A stretch of 64,000 nt of DNA from an uncultured Clostridia bacterium (GCA_944391215.1 CALXSR010000011.1:32290-96289), one strand, 5' to 3'; positions 28,135-36,746 are shown, counted from the first letter of the stretch. Notes: generated by a model from the letters alone, not told the origin. Numbers and translations: made by a program.

Positions 28135-29025
28135 ATGATTAAAATCGTCGTTGATAGTATCTGCGATCTACCAGATTCACTTTATCAGGAACTCAATCTT
28201 ACCATGATTCCACTCCATGTTTTGTTGGAGGAACAAGAGTATCGCGATAAAGTAGATATTCATATCGATGAAATTTATCGGCAAATGCGCCAAGGCGCCT
28301 TACCAAAAACAACACAAATCCCACCGGTTGATATTATTCGGGTTTTATGGGAATTTGCCCAACAAGGCGATGACTTTATTTTTCTTACTTTTTCGGCGGT
28401 TATGTCAGGTACTTATAATGTGGCTCAAACAATTGCAGAGGAAATAAAGAAAAATTTCCCTATGGTACATATGGCTGTTATTGATAGTAAGGCGGGTTCT
28501 TTAGGAATTGGGCTCATGGCGATTCAAGCTGTTCAAATGGTAAATGCAGGACTCCCATTTTCTGAAATTGTAAACAATATTCTATTTATGACCCAACATG
28601 TTGAACACATTTTTTCTATTGCTGATATGGAATGGTTGGTACGCGGCGGCCGGGTAAACAAAGTGGTTGGGAAAGCCGGCAGCATTATTGATATTAAACC
28701 CATTTTAGATGTAGAAGATGGCTACATTAAAGTGATTGGCGCTGGGCGAGGGAAAAAGAAAACTATACAAACGCTCATCAATTTAACAAAAGAGCGCATA
28801 CAAAATTTCCCAAACCAACTAGTAGGTATTGCGCATGCTGATGATTTTGACACCGCTTTAGAAATAAAAACCAAATTACAAGAACAATTGGGGGTACAAA
28901 AATTTATCATTGCTCGTATTGGTTGTGTATTAGCAGCTCATTTGGGGTTAAGTGGGGTCGGTATTTTATTTTTCAATCAAGAACCACCTTTTTACCAATT
29001 AGATGAAACAATACTTTCTATTTAG
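28135..29025 (+). CDS. DegV family fatty-acid-binding protein
   Basis: A 296-residue DegV/EDD-fold protein. It starts KIVVDSICDLPDSLYQE, contains TTQIPP (phosphate/fatty-acid contact region), LTFSAVMSGTYNVAQ, IDSKAGSLGIGLM, and MEWLVRGGRVNK. Family members are FakB-type proteins that present fatty acids to the FakA kinase for phospholipid synthesis; no fakA is in the window. Start 28135 has AGGA ten bases upstream. It is transcribed alone. Confidence 0.92.
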   Translation: MIKIVVDSICDLPDSLYQELNLTMIPLHVLLEEQEYRDKVDIHIDEIYRQMRQGALPKTTQIPPVDIIRVLWEFAQQGDDFIFLTFSAVMSGTYNVAQTIAEEIKKNFPMVHMAVIDSKAGSLGIGLMAIQAVQMVNAGLPFSEIVNNILFMTQHVEHIFSIADMEWLVRGGRVNKVVGKAGSIIDIKPILDVEDGYIKVIGAGRGKKKTIQTLINLTKERIQNFPNQLVGIAHADDFDTALEIKTKLQEQLGVQKFIIARIGCVLAAHLGLSGVGILFFNQEPPFYQLDETILSI

Positions 29026-29268
29026 TCCGAATTCTTTATATCAAAGCCTATCCAACCAAACCAAGGAAAAATAGGATTATGAAAACAGAAAATATGATTC
29101 TTATCATATCTACTATGTAAATATGGGTCAAAAAAACGGTATATTACTTACAATGCAATGATTAAGACTTTCCTTTTCTAAAAAAAATATTAAATGGATA
29201 ATCAGGAAAATAAATTAGATAATTAACCGATTAAATCCGAATTTATTCGAATAATGGGTGATATGAAA
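29026..29268. other. Intergenic, no gene seen
   Basis: AT-rich sequence between converging genes; only the terminator that follows is recognisable. Confidence 0.5.
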
Positions 29269-29301
29269 AAAGATACAGCTTTTTGCTGTATCTTTCTTTT
29301 T
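29269..29301 (-). terminator. Intrinsic terminator, bidirectional
   Basis: AAAGATACAGC, TTTTT loop, GCTGTATCTTT. T-runs flank both sides. It serves the aminotransferase on the minus strand and possibly degV. Confidence 0.85.
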
Positions 29302-29329
29302 TTATTTCACCATTTTTAGTATTTTTATG

Positions 29330-30517
29330 CTATTTTTTGTATTCTGCAGCCAGTTTAGCAAAGGCAGGCATAGCGCGTTCAATTTGCTCCGTGCTAACAC
29401 AATAGGAAATCCGTACATAACCAGGACCGGCAAAATCATCTCCAGGAACCAAAAGCAATTCATATTTTTTGGCTTTTTCACAAAAAGCAACTGCATCTTT
29501 TTCTTTGGCTTTCAAAAATAAATAAAAAGCGCCGTCTGGTTTTACACAGGTAAAACCAAGTTCTGTCAATCCGCGATAAAGCAAATCACGATTTTTCGCA
29601 TAAACCGATAAATCCGATGTCATACCGGCACATTTCGCCACCACCATCTGGAAAAGGCTAGGCGCACAAACATATCCTAAAGCTCGGCCAGCCCCACAAA
29701 CCGCCGCATATACTTCCTGAGCATTCTGCACTTTATTAGAAACTAAAATATAGCCCATTCGTTCCCCTGGCAAGGATAAGGACTTACTATAGGAATAACA
29801 TACCACAGTATCATCATAATAATTCGGTACATAAGGCACTACCACATCACCATATACAATTTCCCGATAGGGTTCGTCTGAAATTAAATAAATAGGATGT
29901 CCATATTCCTTTTCTTTTTCCTGCAAAATACGGCATAATTCGCAGATTGTTTTTTCTGTATAAACCGCTCCGGAAGGATTATTAGGCGAATTGATGATAA
30001 CCGCTTTGGTATGCTCATTGATACATTGCTGAAATTGAACAAAATCAATTTGAAAATCTGGTTCTCGCATCGGCACCACAACAAACTTTGCTCCAGCTGC
30101 TTCCACAAAAACCCGATATTCCGGAAAAAACGGAGCAAAAGTAATCACTTCATCCCCCGCCACAGTAAGCGCCTTCAAACTAATGGTTAAAGATGCCGCC
30201 GCCCCAGCGGTCATATAAAAGCAATCGGCTGTAAAATCAGTAGCAAATCGTTTATTTACATCATCACAAATAGCCTTGCGTACCGCATAATCGCCCTGCG
30301 CCGAGGTATACCCATGCAAAGCTACCGCATCTTTTTCCGTTAGCAAAGACAAAATGGCTTCTTTCACTTCCGGCGGTGGCGCTACACTAGGGTTACCAAT
30401 ACTAAAATCAAATACATTTTCCGCTCCGATTGCGGCAGCTCTTTTTTTCCCATATTCAAACAGTTCTCGAATCGAAGAACGCTTGCTGCCCAATTCGTAC
30501 ATATCTTTTGCTATCAT
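29330..30517 (-). CDS. Class I/II PLP-dependent aminotransferase (aspartate aminotransferase type)
   Basis: A 395-residue fold-type I aminotransferase. It has the family landmarks VFDFSIGNPSVAPP, the substrate-carboxylate motif NSPNNPSGAVY, the cofactor Asp/Tyr pair in ISDEPYREIVYG, the Schiff-base Lys in SYSKSLSLPGERMGY, and an Arg near the C-terminus (GPGYVRISYC). Substrate is not fixed by sequence; aspartate is likely because it follows aspartase by 15 bp. AAGGAG precedes ATG 30517. Confidence 0.9.
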   Translation of the reverse strand: MIAKDMYELGSKRSSIRELFEYGKKRAAAIGAENVFDFSIGNPSVAPPPEVKEAILSLLTEKDAVALHGYTSAQGDYAVRKAICDDVNKRFATDFTADCFYMTAGAAASLTISLKALTVAGDEVITFAPFFPEYRVFVEAAGAKFVVVPMREPDFQIDFVQFQQCINEHTKAVIINSPNNPSGAVYTEKTICELCRILQEKEKEYGHPIYLISDEPYREIVYGDVVVPYVPNYYDDTVVCYSYSKSLSLPGERMGYILVSNKVQNAQEVYAAVCGAGRALGYVCAPSLFQMVVAKCAGMTSDLSVYAKNRDLLYRGLTELGFTCVKPDGAFYLFLKAKEKDAVAFCEKAKKYELLLVPGDDFAGPGYVRISYCVSTEQIERAMPAFAKLAAEYKK

Positions 30518-30532
30518 GTTTTTACTCCTTAT

Positions 30533-31957
30533 TCATTTTGTTTTATCATTTTTATTTATTGTTATTGCCATATTTTGCTGGTATTCTTGCACTTTTTGGC
30601 GAAATTCCTGCGGTTTGGCCATCAAAATAGGATCTAATAATATTTCTGCATCCTCTGCGCTTAAAATACCTTCCCGGATTACAATCTCTTTCACCGTTCT
30701 ATTTTCCTTATCCGCCATTTTGGCTACTTTGCTACCGGTAGGATAACCAAACAAAGTAGCTATTACCGTAGATAAGGCCGTGGAGCGTTCCGAATAGGCG
30801 CGACACAATTCCCCGTTCGCCATAATACCAGAAATGCATTTATCTACAAATAATGGAATACTGTTGGTAAGCAAAATACAGGATTCCGCCAAACATTTGA
30901 TAATAACGGGTTCCCAAACATTTAAGTCCAATTCCCCGCCTTCTACCGCCATGGTTACCGCCACATCATTCCCACAAATTTGATAGCAAACCTGGTTCAT
31001 CAATTCCGGCATGACCGGATTGATTTTCCCAGGCATAATAGAAGATCCTGGTTGTAAAGCAGGCAAAATAATTTCCTGGAATCCCGCTCTGGGGCCGGAG
31101 GATAATATACGTAAATCAGTAGCAATTTTAGATAACCCAGTAGCCAAAGCTTTTAACCCGCAAGAAATCTCGATATAAATATCCCCATTTTGCAAGCCGT
31201 CGAAGAAATCCTCTTCCGGAACTACCGTAGCGCCTAATATTGCTGATAAAGCCGGATAAACCGCTTCCAAATAGCCTGCCGCAGTACTCAATTCTGTACC
31301 AACCGCCGTACCGCCTAAAGGTAGCGACAAGCACTTTTTCTGCAATTCCTCTAAATACGCTCTTCTCCTTTTTATTAAACCATAATAGCCGCCAAATTCC
31401 TGACCCAAAGTTAAAGGCACAGCGTCCTGAATACAAGTACGACCTAATTTTACAATGTCGGCAAACTCTTTTTCTTTTTCTCGTAAAGCATTTTCCAGCT
31501 TGGTTACCGCCCCTAACAGCTCCTGCAAATACAAATAGCAAGCTAATTTCATAGAGGCTGGGATGGTATCATTGGTGGATTGTCCCATATTTACATGGGT
31601 ATTGGGATGCACTTTATCGCTTCCTTTAGCCCCGGTAAGTAATTCATTGGCTCTATTGCCCACCACTTCATTCATATTCATATTATAAGAAGTTCCACCG
31701 CCGCCTTGAAAGATATCAACCGGAAAAGCTGTGGAAAACTTCCCATCCATCACTTCTTGCGCCGCCTGTTCAATAGCCTGCGCAATTTCCCCATCTAATG
31801 CACCTACCTGACAATTCGCTTGCGCCGCCGCTTTTTTAATAGCGGCTAAAGACCAAATAAAAATACCATATCGACCCGTTTCTAAGCCAGATATTGCAAA
31901 ATTTTGCCTAGCCCGCTCTGTTTGAATACCATAATACAAAGAATCTTCTAATTGCAT
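30533..31957 (-). CDS. aspA: Aspartate ammonia-lyase (5' end apparently frameshifted)
   Basis: The 474 in-frame residues contain the aspartase/fumarase core: GGGGTSYNMNMNEVVGNRA, VHPNTHVNMGQSTND, and the signature GSSIMPGKINPVMPE. It converts aspartate to fumarate and ammonia. The usual N-terminus is not in this frame. Upstream, a well-placed start (GGAGGG, ATG 31998) encodes MVKMRLEK and then runs out of frame at five A (T on the plus strand, 31975-31979). In the main frame the next codons are RDSLGE followed by MQLEDSLYYGIQ, exactly the missing family sequence. One extra A would join them. So the gene is either frameshifted, misassembled, or uses the poorly spaced ATG at 31957. Confidence 0.85.
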   Translation of the reverse strand: MQLEDSLYYGIQTERARQNFAISGLETGRYGIFIWSLAAIKKAAAQANCQVGALDGEIAQAIEQAAQEVMDGKFSTAFPVDIFQGGGGTSYNMNMNEVVGNRANELLTGAKGSDKVHPNTHVNMGQSTNDTIPASMKLACYLYLQELLGAVTKLENALREKEKEFADIVKLGRTCIQDAVPLTLGQEFGGYYGLIKRRRAYLEELQKKCLSLPLGGTAVGTELSTAAGYLEAVYPALSAILGATVVPEEDFFDGLQNGDIYIEISCGLKALATGLSKIATDLRILSSGPRAGFQEIILPALQPGSSIMPGKINPVMPELMNQVCYQICGNDVAVTMAVEGGELDLNVWEPVIIKCLAESCILLTNSIPLFVDKCISGIMANGELCRAYSERSTALSTVIATLFGYPTGSKVAKMADKENRTVKEIVIREGILSAEDAEILLDPILMAKPQEFRQKVQEYQQNMAITINKNDKTK

Positions 31958-31998
31958 TTCCCCTAAGCTGTCTCTTTTTCCAATCTCATTTTGACCAT

Positions 31999-32448
31999 TT
32001 TAAACCCTCCCGTACGCTTTTCATTTTGCGCTAAGAAAGATGCTCCGTACCCATATAAAACAAACGCAAGCTGTATCAGCTTACATTTATTATAACATAA
32101 ACGATCTAAAATTGAATTATCAAAATAGAAAGAGGAATCGTATTCCATAAAAAGGGTAAAAATATGGTATAATTATCCTTGCCACGGGGAAAGAAAAGAG
32201 AAAAAACGGAAAACTTAATTACGAATCGACGACAATTGGTCTTGCGGTCATAACATTAAATTATTTTATTTATCTTAAATCCAAGGATGGTTCGACCAAT
32301 AAAGAGTTCCACATGCTCTATCCCTAAGGACGAAAGAAAACAAGTATTTGCTGAAAAATATAATACGCATTGGCAAAGAAATTTTCTCTTTACCCCGCTT
32401 ATCACAAAGCACAAACTACAATACGATTGTTGAAAAGGAGGAAAGAAA
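31999..32448. other. Divergent intergenic region
   Basis: A TATAAT on the minus strand (32091-32096) is a likely -10 for aspA, and TGGTATAAT on the plus strand (32165-32173) an extended -10 for the nitroreductase. The leader of about 270 bases before the nitroreductase holds no gene that I can support. Confidence 0.4.
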
Positions 32449-32973
32449 ATGGAATTTCTAGACATATTACAAAACAGAAGAAGTGTTCGACAATATACTG
32501 GAGAAAAAATTCCAAAGGAACAATTAGAAAAAATTCTACAAGCAGGTCTCTTATCGCCTACAGGAAAAAATCGCAAGCCCTGGGAGTTGATAGTAGTTCA
32601 AAACAAAGAAACTTTGTTAGCGCTTTCCCATTGTCGCATCAAAGTGGCTAAAATTCTGGAAAATGCCGGTTGTGCCATTTTGGTATTTGCCGATACGGAA
32701 AAAACAGATATTTGGCCGGAAGATTGTTCCATTGCCATGAGCAATATGCATCTTATGGCAGATAGTTTGGGGTTAGGCAGTTGTTGGATTCAAGGAAGAT
32801 TACGGGAAGCGGAAAATGGTCAAACAACAGAACAATTTTGCCGTGAAATTCTTGCTGTTCCGGAAAATTTTGCCTTACAAGCAATTTTGTCCGTAGGAAT
32901 TTTACAAAAGCATCCACCGGCACATACCTTGGATGAAATAAATACGGATAAAGTTCATTATGAAAAATTTTAA
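32449..32973 (+). CDS. Nitroreductase family protein
   Basis: A 174-residue FMN-dependent nitroreductase-like protein. The N-terminus ILQNRRSVRQYTGEKIPKEQLEKIL and SPTGKNRKPWEL hold the FMN phosphate contacts, and LGLGSCWIQGR the second half of the flavin site. It reduces nitro, quinone or related substrates using NAD(P)H; the natural substrate is unknown. AAGGAGG seven bases before ATG 32449 marks the start. Shorter than typical 200-residue members, but complete. Confidence 0.88.
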   Translation: MEFLDILQNRRSVRQYTGEKIPKEQLEKILQAGLLSPTGKNRKPWELIVVQNKETLLALSHCRIKVAKILENAGCAILVFADTEKTDIWPEDCSIAMSNMHLMADSLGLGSCWIQGRLREAENGQTTEQFCREILAVPENFALQAILSVGILQKHPPAHTLDEINTDKVHYEKF

Positions 32974-33097
32974 AGCAAATGACGCAGTTCAGTATCAACC
33001 TGCTAAATCATATTGAACAGGAATTTAGAAAATTTTTGTTTCAAAGCAATGACATAAAATTGGTTGATTCAAACCTAATTTCCAAAGTTATATAATA

Positions 33098-33133
33098 AAA
33101 AGGGTGTGAAAGAAAAATCTTTCACACCCTTTT
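33098..33133 (-). terminator. Intrinsic terminator, bidirectional
   Basis: A 16-bp perfect stem (AAAAGGGTGTGAAAGA and its complement) with an A4 loop lies between converging nitroreductase and rubrerythrin genes. Confidence 0.88.
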
Positions 33134-33148
33134 ATGATGTTCTTTCTA

Positions 33149-33700
33149 TTATTCAGCAAAATATCTTTTTAAAAGCCCCATAAAACCAGCGCCATGTCTG
33201 GCTTCATCTTTACACATTTCATGCACGGTATCATGCACTGCATCGTAATTTAATTGTTTGGCCAAAGTAGCTAATTCTTTTTTCCCTTTGCAAGCGCCTT
33301 CTTCTGCAGCAGCACGCAATTCCAAATTCTTTTTGGTATCGGCATAAACCACTTCTCCAAGCAGTTCAGCAAAACGGGCAGCATGATCGGCTTCTTCAAA
33401 AGCATAGCGACGGAAAGCTTCCGCTACTTCCGGATAACCTTCCCGATCAGCTTGACGAGACATGGCCAAATACATTCCCACTTCTGTACATTCGCCAGTA
33501 AAGTTTTGCCGTAATCCTTCTATCACACGAGGATCCAAATCTTTTGCTACACCAATACGATGTTCATCCGCAAAAACAACTTCACGATCCGCTGCTTGTT
33601 CTACAAATTTTTCTTTAGGCGCACCGCATTGCGGGCATTTATCCGGGGCAGAATCTCCCATATGTACATAACCGCAAACAGAACATACAAATTTTTTCAT
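33149..33700 (-). CDS. Reverse rubrerythrin (N-terminal rubredoxin domain)
   Basis: A 183-residue protein with the domain order reversed relative to classical rubrerythrin. The rubredoxin-like domain comes first ([13 protein letters not shown] and [11 protein letters not shown], residues 4-35). The ferritin-like diiron domain follows, with Glu/His ligands in [30 protein letters not shown] and DEARHGAGF. It reduces hydrogen peroxide and protects anaerobes from oxygen. A Fur-type box lies 50 bp upstream. Confidence 0.93.
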   Translation of the reverse strand: MKKFVCSVCGYVHMGDSAPDKCPQCGAPKEKFVEQAADREVVFADEHRIGVAKDLDPRVIEGLRQNFTGECTEVGMYLAMSRQADREGYPEVAEAFRRYAFEEADHAARFAELLGEVVYADTKKNLELRAAAEEGACKGKKELATLAKQLNYDAVHDTVHEMCKDEARHGAGFMGLLKRYFAE

Positions 33701-33749
33701 AAATAAAATCTCTCCTTTTCTTATCCTATTTTTTTAAAATCAAACTTAT

Positions 33750-33764
33750 TGATAACAATTATCA
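33750..33764. promoter_or_regulatory. Fur box
   Basis: TGATAACAATTATCA matches the 7-1-7 Fur consensus TGATAATNATTATCA at 13 of 14 defined positions. It lies 50 bp upstream of the reverse rubrerythrin and 123 bp upstream of the divergent DUF3298-like gene. Confidence 0.7.
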
Positions 33765-33886
33765 TTATTATATTTTTATTATAACAGATTTAAATAAAAA
33801 TGCAATATATTTTTCGTCAATTTCAACATTTTTCTTATCACCAAAAAAGAGAAAAAAACATAAAATACTATGGGGGTGATTTCACA

Positions 33887-34609
33887 ATGGCCATAAAAGC
33901 AAAAAAGACAGATAAAGCCGTTTTAAAAACAAGAATTAAGGAATTCGATCCTTATATGGATTGTAAGTTATTAGTAGAAACCGATATCCGTTATCCGGAA
34001 GTATTTTTACCCAAAACAGAAATGCCCGGACCAATCCAACCAAAAATCCGTATGCCGGGTCGGATGATCTCCATTTACTATAACAGCGCAGCAGAAAAGT
34101 ATTTGGACTATGCAAAAAATGAAGTTTATCCCGCGGCTAGAGATTCCTATTTACGATTAAAAGCAGAAAATAAAACACATCGTTTTACGCCTTACACTGT
34201 ACAACAAAAATATACAGTTACTTTTAATCGATTCCCCTATTTAAGCACGGTCACCAATCGTATTTCCTATGTGGGCGGGGCAAACAATATTACCGCTGTT
34301 TTACCAGATACTTTTAATACCTTTAGTGGACGCAAATTAACTTTAAATGATTTTTTCACCTCATTAAAATATCAAGATATTATTTTCATGACCATAGAAG
34401 AAGAAATTGCCAAAAACAAAAACGACTATTTCCCAGATTATCAAAGTAATTTACGCAAATACTTCGACATTAGCCATTTTAGTTTAACAGAAAAAGGATT
34501 CACAATCCATTATCCACGTTATACCATTGCCCCTGGTTCCAGCGGAGATTTGGCTTTCTTAGTCCCATATAGCTTTTTAGCCAAATTCCTAACCAAACCA
34601 ATGCCTTGA
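33887..34609 (+). CDS. DUF3298/RsiV-like domain protein without signal peptide
   Basis: A 240-residue protein. The C-terminal half matches the DUF3298 pattern, with RISYVGGANNIT, FSGRKLTLNDFF and a terminal FTIHYPRYTIAPGSSG segment. That domain forms the extracytoplasmic part of anti-sigma factors and peptidoglycan deacetylases. Here no signal peptide or TM segment is visible, so it is oddly predicted to be cytoplasmic. Start 33887 has GGTGA seven bases upstream; the longer frame overlaps the Fur-box region and is not preferred. Function unknown. Confidence 0.7.
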   Translation: MAIKAKKTDKAVLKTRIKEFDPYMDCKLLVETDIRYPEVFLPKTEMPGPIQPKIRMPGRMISIYYNSAAEKYLDYAKNEVYPAARDSYLRLKAENKTHRFTPYTVQQKYTVTFNRFPYLSTVTNRISYVGGANNITAVLPDTFNTFSGRKLTLNDFFTSLKYQDIIFMTIEEEIAKNKNDYFPDYQSNLRKYFDISHFSLTEKGFTIHYPRYTIAPGSSGDLAFLVPYSFLAKFLTKPMP

Positions 34610-34634
34610 GCATAAAAAAAGAAAAATGCAAAAT

Positions 34635-34663
34635 AAAAGCGTTATGGAAGTAATGCTTTTTTG
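34635..34663 (+). terminator. Intrinsic terminator
   Basis: AAAAGCGTTA, loop TGGAAG, TAATGCTTTT followed by TT. It ends the DUF3298 gene. Confidence 0.7.
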
Positions 34664-34720
34664 ATAAAATTGTTGCGAGAAAATGCTGTTTATGATAAAA
34701 TATAATCCGCTTTAAGTTTT

Positions 34721-34803
34721 GCGGTAGTGCTGGAACTGGCAGACAGGCACGTTTGAGGGGCGTGTGCGCGAGCGTATGGGTTCAAGTCCCATCTACCGCA
34801 CCA
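34721..34803 (+). tRNA. tRNA-Leu (GAG)
   Basis: A complete class II tRNA with a long variable arm. The acceptor GCGGTAG pairs with CTACCGC and the CCA end is encoded. The anticodon stem CACGT/GCGTG encloses the loop TTGAGGG, giving anticodon GAG at 34755-34757. The T arm has GGTTCAAGTCC. It is transcribed alone and followed by a strong terminator. Confidence 0.96.
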
Positions 34804-34835
34804 AATGAGGATGTCACGTTTGCAACAAACACGAC

Positions 34836-34871
34836 AAAAAAATCTCCCTAGTTTTCTAGGGAGATTTTTTT
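34836..34871 (+). terminator. Terminator of tRNA-Leu
   Basis: AAAAAAATCTCCCTAG, TTTT loop, CTAGGGAGATTTTTTT, a perfect 16-bp stem. Confidence 0.9.
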
Positions 34872-35137
34872 ACAGCAAAAAGAAAATGCCCCGGAAAACT
34901 AGAAACAGCTTAGAAGCTTGAGGATAGTTTTTGTATTTTGCACATAGGATATGCTGCCTTATCTGTGAGTTTAGTTCTAAGCAAAGTATGCAAATTTTAT
35001 TATTTCACAAAAGAAGAACAGCTTTTGCTGTTCTTCTTTTTTCTCTTACATTTTTTTGTTCCTAAAAATACTTATTTTTTCCTGCTTTTGCTACGTTTTC
35101 TTAACGACAACACACAAATTTCTCAATTAGGTAATTC
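34872..35137. other. Intergenic with an orphan terminator
   Basis: No intact gene. A hairpin AAGAAGAACAGC/GCTGTTCTTCTT at 35011-35038 is followed by a T-run on the plus strand, but no gene feeds it. The stretch borders the kinase remnant and probably lost genes. Confidence 0.5.
35011..35042 (+). terminator. Orphan intrinsic terminator
   Basis: A 12-bp stem AAGAAGAACAGC/GCTGTTCTTCTT with a TTTT loop, then T-rich sequence. Confidence 0.65.
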
Positions 35138-35209
35138 TTATGATAAAACATTGTAAATCTGCTCCATATCAATAGGTTTGCCGACATATGCATCCATTCC
35201 GGCTGCTAA
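35138..35209 (-). pseudogene. C-terminal remnant of a response-regulator receiver domain
   Basis: Directly after a stop codon the minus strand reads VLAAGMDAYVGKPIDMEQIYNVLS and then TAA at 35138. AGMDAYVGKPID is the end of a receiver domain, with the conserved Lys-Pro. Nothing of the preceding 100 residues remains. It is probably the last trace of a hybrid sensor kinase. Confidence 0.7.
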
Positions 35210-35278
35210 TACTCATGTGCGGTAAAGTAACACACAAGAATTTGATAGGCGAAAACCCATTATTCCTAAATCATACAG

Positions 35279-35358
35279 GAAGCTAACTTCTTATTTCCTT
35301 CTTGATAATACACATGGTAAGTAATAATATGAAGTTAACTTCCTAAGAAGTTTACTTC
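35279..35358. promoter_or_regulatory. Three palindromic operators around the XRE promoter
   Basis: GAAGCTAACTTC (35279-35290), the perfect palindrome GAAGTTAACTTC (35331-35342) and GAAGTTTACTTC (35347-35358) are variants of one 12-bp site. One lies upstream of the -35 and two follow the -10. The likely binder is the XRE protein encoded 20 bp downstream. Confidence 0.75.
35302..35330 (+). promoter_or_regulatory. Promoter of the XRE/membrane-protein cassette
   Basis: TTGATA, 17-base spacer, TAATAT, nested between the first and second 12-bp palindromes. Confidence 0.7.
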
Positions 35359-35378
35359 CTATTTTCGAGGTGAGGAGC

Positions 35379-35612
35379 GTGAAAACTATTATTAAAGAGT
35401 TGCGAATAGCCGCCGGATTGACACAGCAACAACTTGCAAACCGGGTTCGAGTAACTGTAAGGACAATCAATTCGATAGAAAGAGGCGAATATAATCCTTC
35501 TCTCGTACTTGCGTACAAAATTGCGCGTGTGTTTAATACAACGGTAGAGGAACTATGTTGCTTGCAAGAAAATGTAGAGATGGAGGAAATTCAACATGAA
35601 AATCAAAAATAA
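35379..35612 (+). CDS. XRE-family transcriptional regulator
   Basis: A 77-residue regulator consisting of a single HTH_3 domain: IIKELRIAAGLTQQQLANRVRV, then TVRTINSIERGEYNPSLVLAYKIA, ending FNTTVEELC. It resembles short YozG-type repressors. The GTG at 35379 is preceded by GAGG at a workable distance; the frame opens three codons earlier. It overlaps the next gene by 17 bases. The three flanking palindromes suggest autoregulation. Confidence 0.88.
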   Translation: MKTIIKELRIAAGLTQQQLANRVRVTVRTINSIERGEYNPSLVLAYKIARVFNTTVEELCCLQENVEMEEIQHENQK

Positions 35613-35814
35613 AAAAATGTTTATCAGAGGTATTTTATTCATCCTTTTGGGGATAGCGATTGCCGTGGTAAGGTTTACAATTTTTTTTCACAATGTTCAC
35701 GGGCTATTGAAACCAATTTTAATAATCGGCACGTGTTTGTTCGTTGGTATTGTCCATGTGGTATTGGCTTTTCAGAATGACAGCGAAGATAGCGAAACGG
35801 AGGGTAAAAAGTAA
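35596..35814 (+). CDS. Small two-TM membrane protein
   Basis: A 72-residue protein with TM helices at about 8-27 and 38-58, a basic N-terminus and an acidic tail (DSEDSETEGKK). I do not recognise the family. ATG 35596 lies inside the end of the XRE gene with GGAGG upstream (35580-35586), so translation is coupled. Probably a target or partner of that regulator. Confidence 0.7.
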   Translation: MKIKNKKMFIRGILFILLGIAIAVVRFTIFFHNVHGLLKPILIIGTCLFVGIVHVVLAFQNDSEDSETEGKK

Positions 35815-35816
35815 GT

Positions 35817-36218
35817 ATGAAACAGATAAACACCAAAAATATGCTTGGATTATTGCTAATAATTTGCGCAATTTTTAGTTTTTATTTTGGCAAGGTTATA
35901 ACATTCACACTTTTACAGGCAGTAGGTATCGTCTCTGTTTTATTTCTTTCCATTCTTGTACTTACTTTTGTTTCAAGGAAAACAACAGAACAGGAGTTAA
36001 TTGAAGAACAAGACGAACGAAATCAATATCTTGCATTAAAGCGGGCAGCCAAAAACTTTGAAGTTGTAAAATATACGCTATTCCTTACAATGGTGTGCAG
36101 CCTAATTGGATTTGGTTTGACAAAAGAATATGCGTTTATATTTGTATTGCTTGGAGCAGCAATTCCATATGGCATTTTGAAAGTTTCCTATATCGTTAAT
36201 CTGCTGCGATATAACTAA
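35817..36218 (+). CDS. Four-TM membrane protein (DUF2178-like)
   Basis: A 133-residue membrane protein with two TM pairs (about 8-28, 33-52, 85-103, 107-128). Between them lies a cytoplasmic stretch with the motif EQDERNQYLALKRAAKN, which is characteristic of DUF2178-type proteins found with short XRE regulators. Function unknown. It starts two bases after the previous gene. Confidence 0.7.
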   Translation: MKQINTKNMLGLLLIICAIFSFYFGKVITFTLLQAVGIVSVLFLSILVLTFVSRKTTEQELIEEQDERNQYLALKRAAKNFEVVKYTLFLTMVCSLIGFGLTKEYAFIFVLLGAAIPYGILKVSYIVNLLRYN

Positions 36219-36364
36219 GCTAGCTGTATTCACCATTGATAGTGATTACTTAACAGTAACATCACGGTTTGACCGATAGCGCAAGAGTAAAAAAACTCAT
36301 AGCTGCATGATATAATGAATTTAAATATACAGAACTATAAACTGTAATTTAAGGAGAAATCAAA

Positions 36365-36616
36365 ATGAAAATAAATTTCCGAACACAAATAATTGTTACC
36401 CTAATTTTAGTTATTGTCGGATTTATGAGCTCTTTATGGTTCGATAAGGATATATATTATAATCTTGCGTGGGCTTTTACAGGTCTTGTTTTTTTCATTA
36501 ACCCTGTATATCCCCAAAATATAGTTCGTTTAAAACGGGAAGATGCAGAAAAGGGAATACGAATAACAGGAATGATTTTGGTTTTTATTGGAATAACAAA
36601 TGGATTTGGTGTATAA
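36365..36616 (+). CDS. Small two-TM membrane protein
   Basis: An 83-residue protein with TM helices at about 8-25 and 62-80 and a third hydrophobic stretch at 31-48. AAGGAG precedes ATG 36365. It is separated from the previous gene by 146 bp, and TATAAT at 36309-36314 suggests its own promoter. Unrecognised. Confidence 0.6.
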   Translation: MKINFRTQIIVTLILVIVGFMSSLWFDKDIYYNLAWAFTGLVFFINPVYPQNIVRLKREDAEKGIRITGMILVFIGITNGFGV

Positions 36617-36684
36617 ATTTCCAGTTTGTCTAACCGATATAGTATTGAAAATTAAATAGCCAGCCGCCCCACAGCGGTACAACG

Positions 36685-36720
36685 AGCAGTAAGTCTTAAA
36701 AAAGATTTGCTGCTTTTTTT
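36685..36720 (+). terminator. Intrinsic terminator
   Basis: AGCAGTAAGTCTT, short A loop, AAGATTTGCTGCT and a T-run. Confidence 0.75.
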
Positions 36721-36746
36721 GTCCATTTGGCAAATTACAAAATGCG

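Noticed and set aside
32256..32576. 106-codon minus-strand frame across the nitroreductase start
   Set aside because: It overlaps a well-supported gene antisense and has no ribosome binding site.
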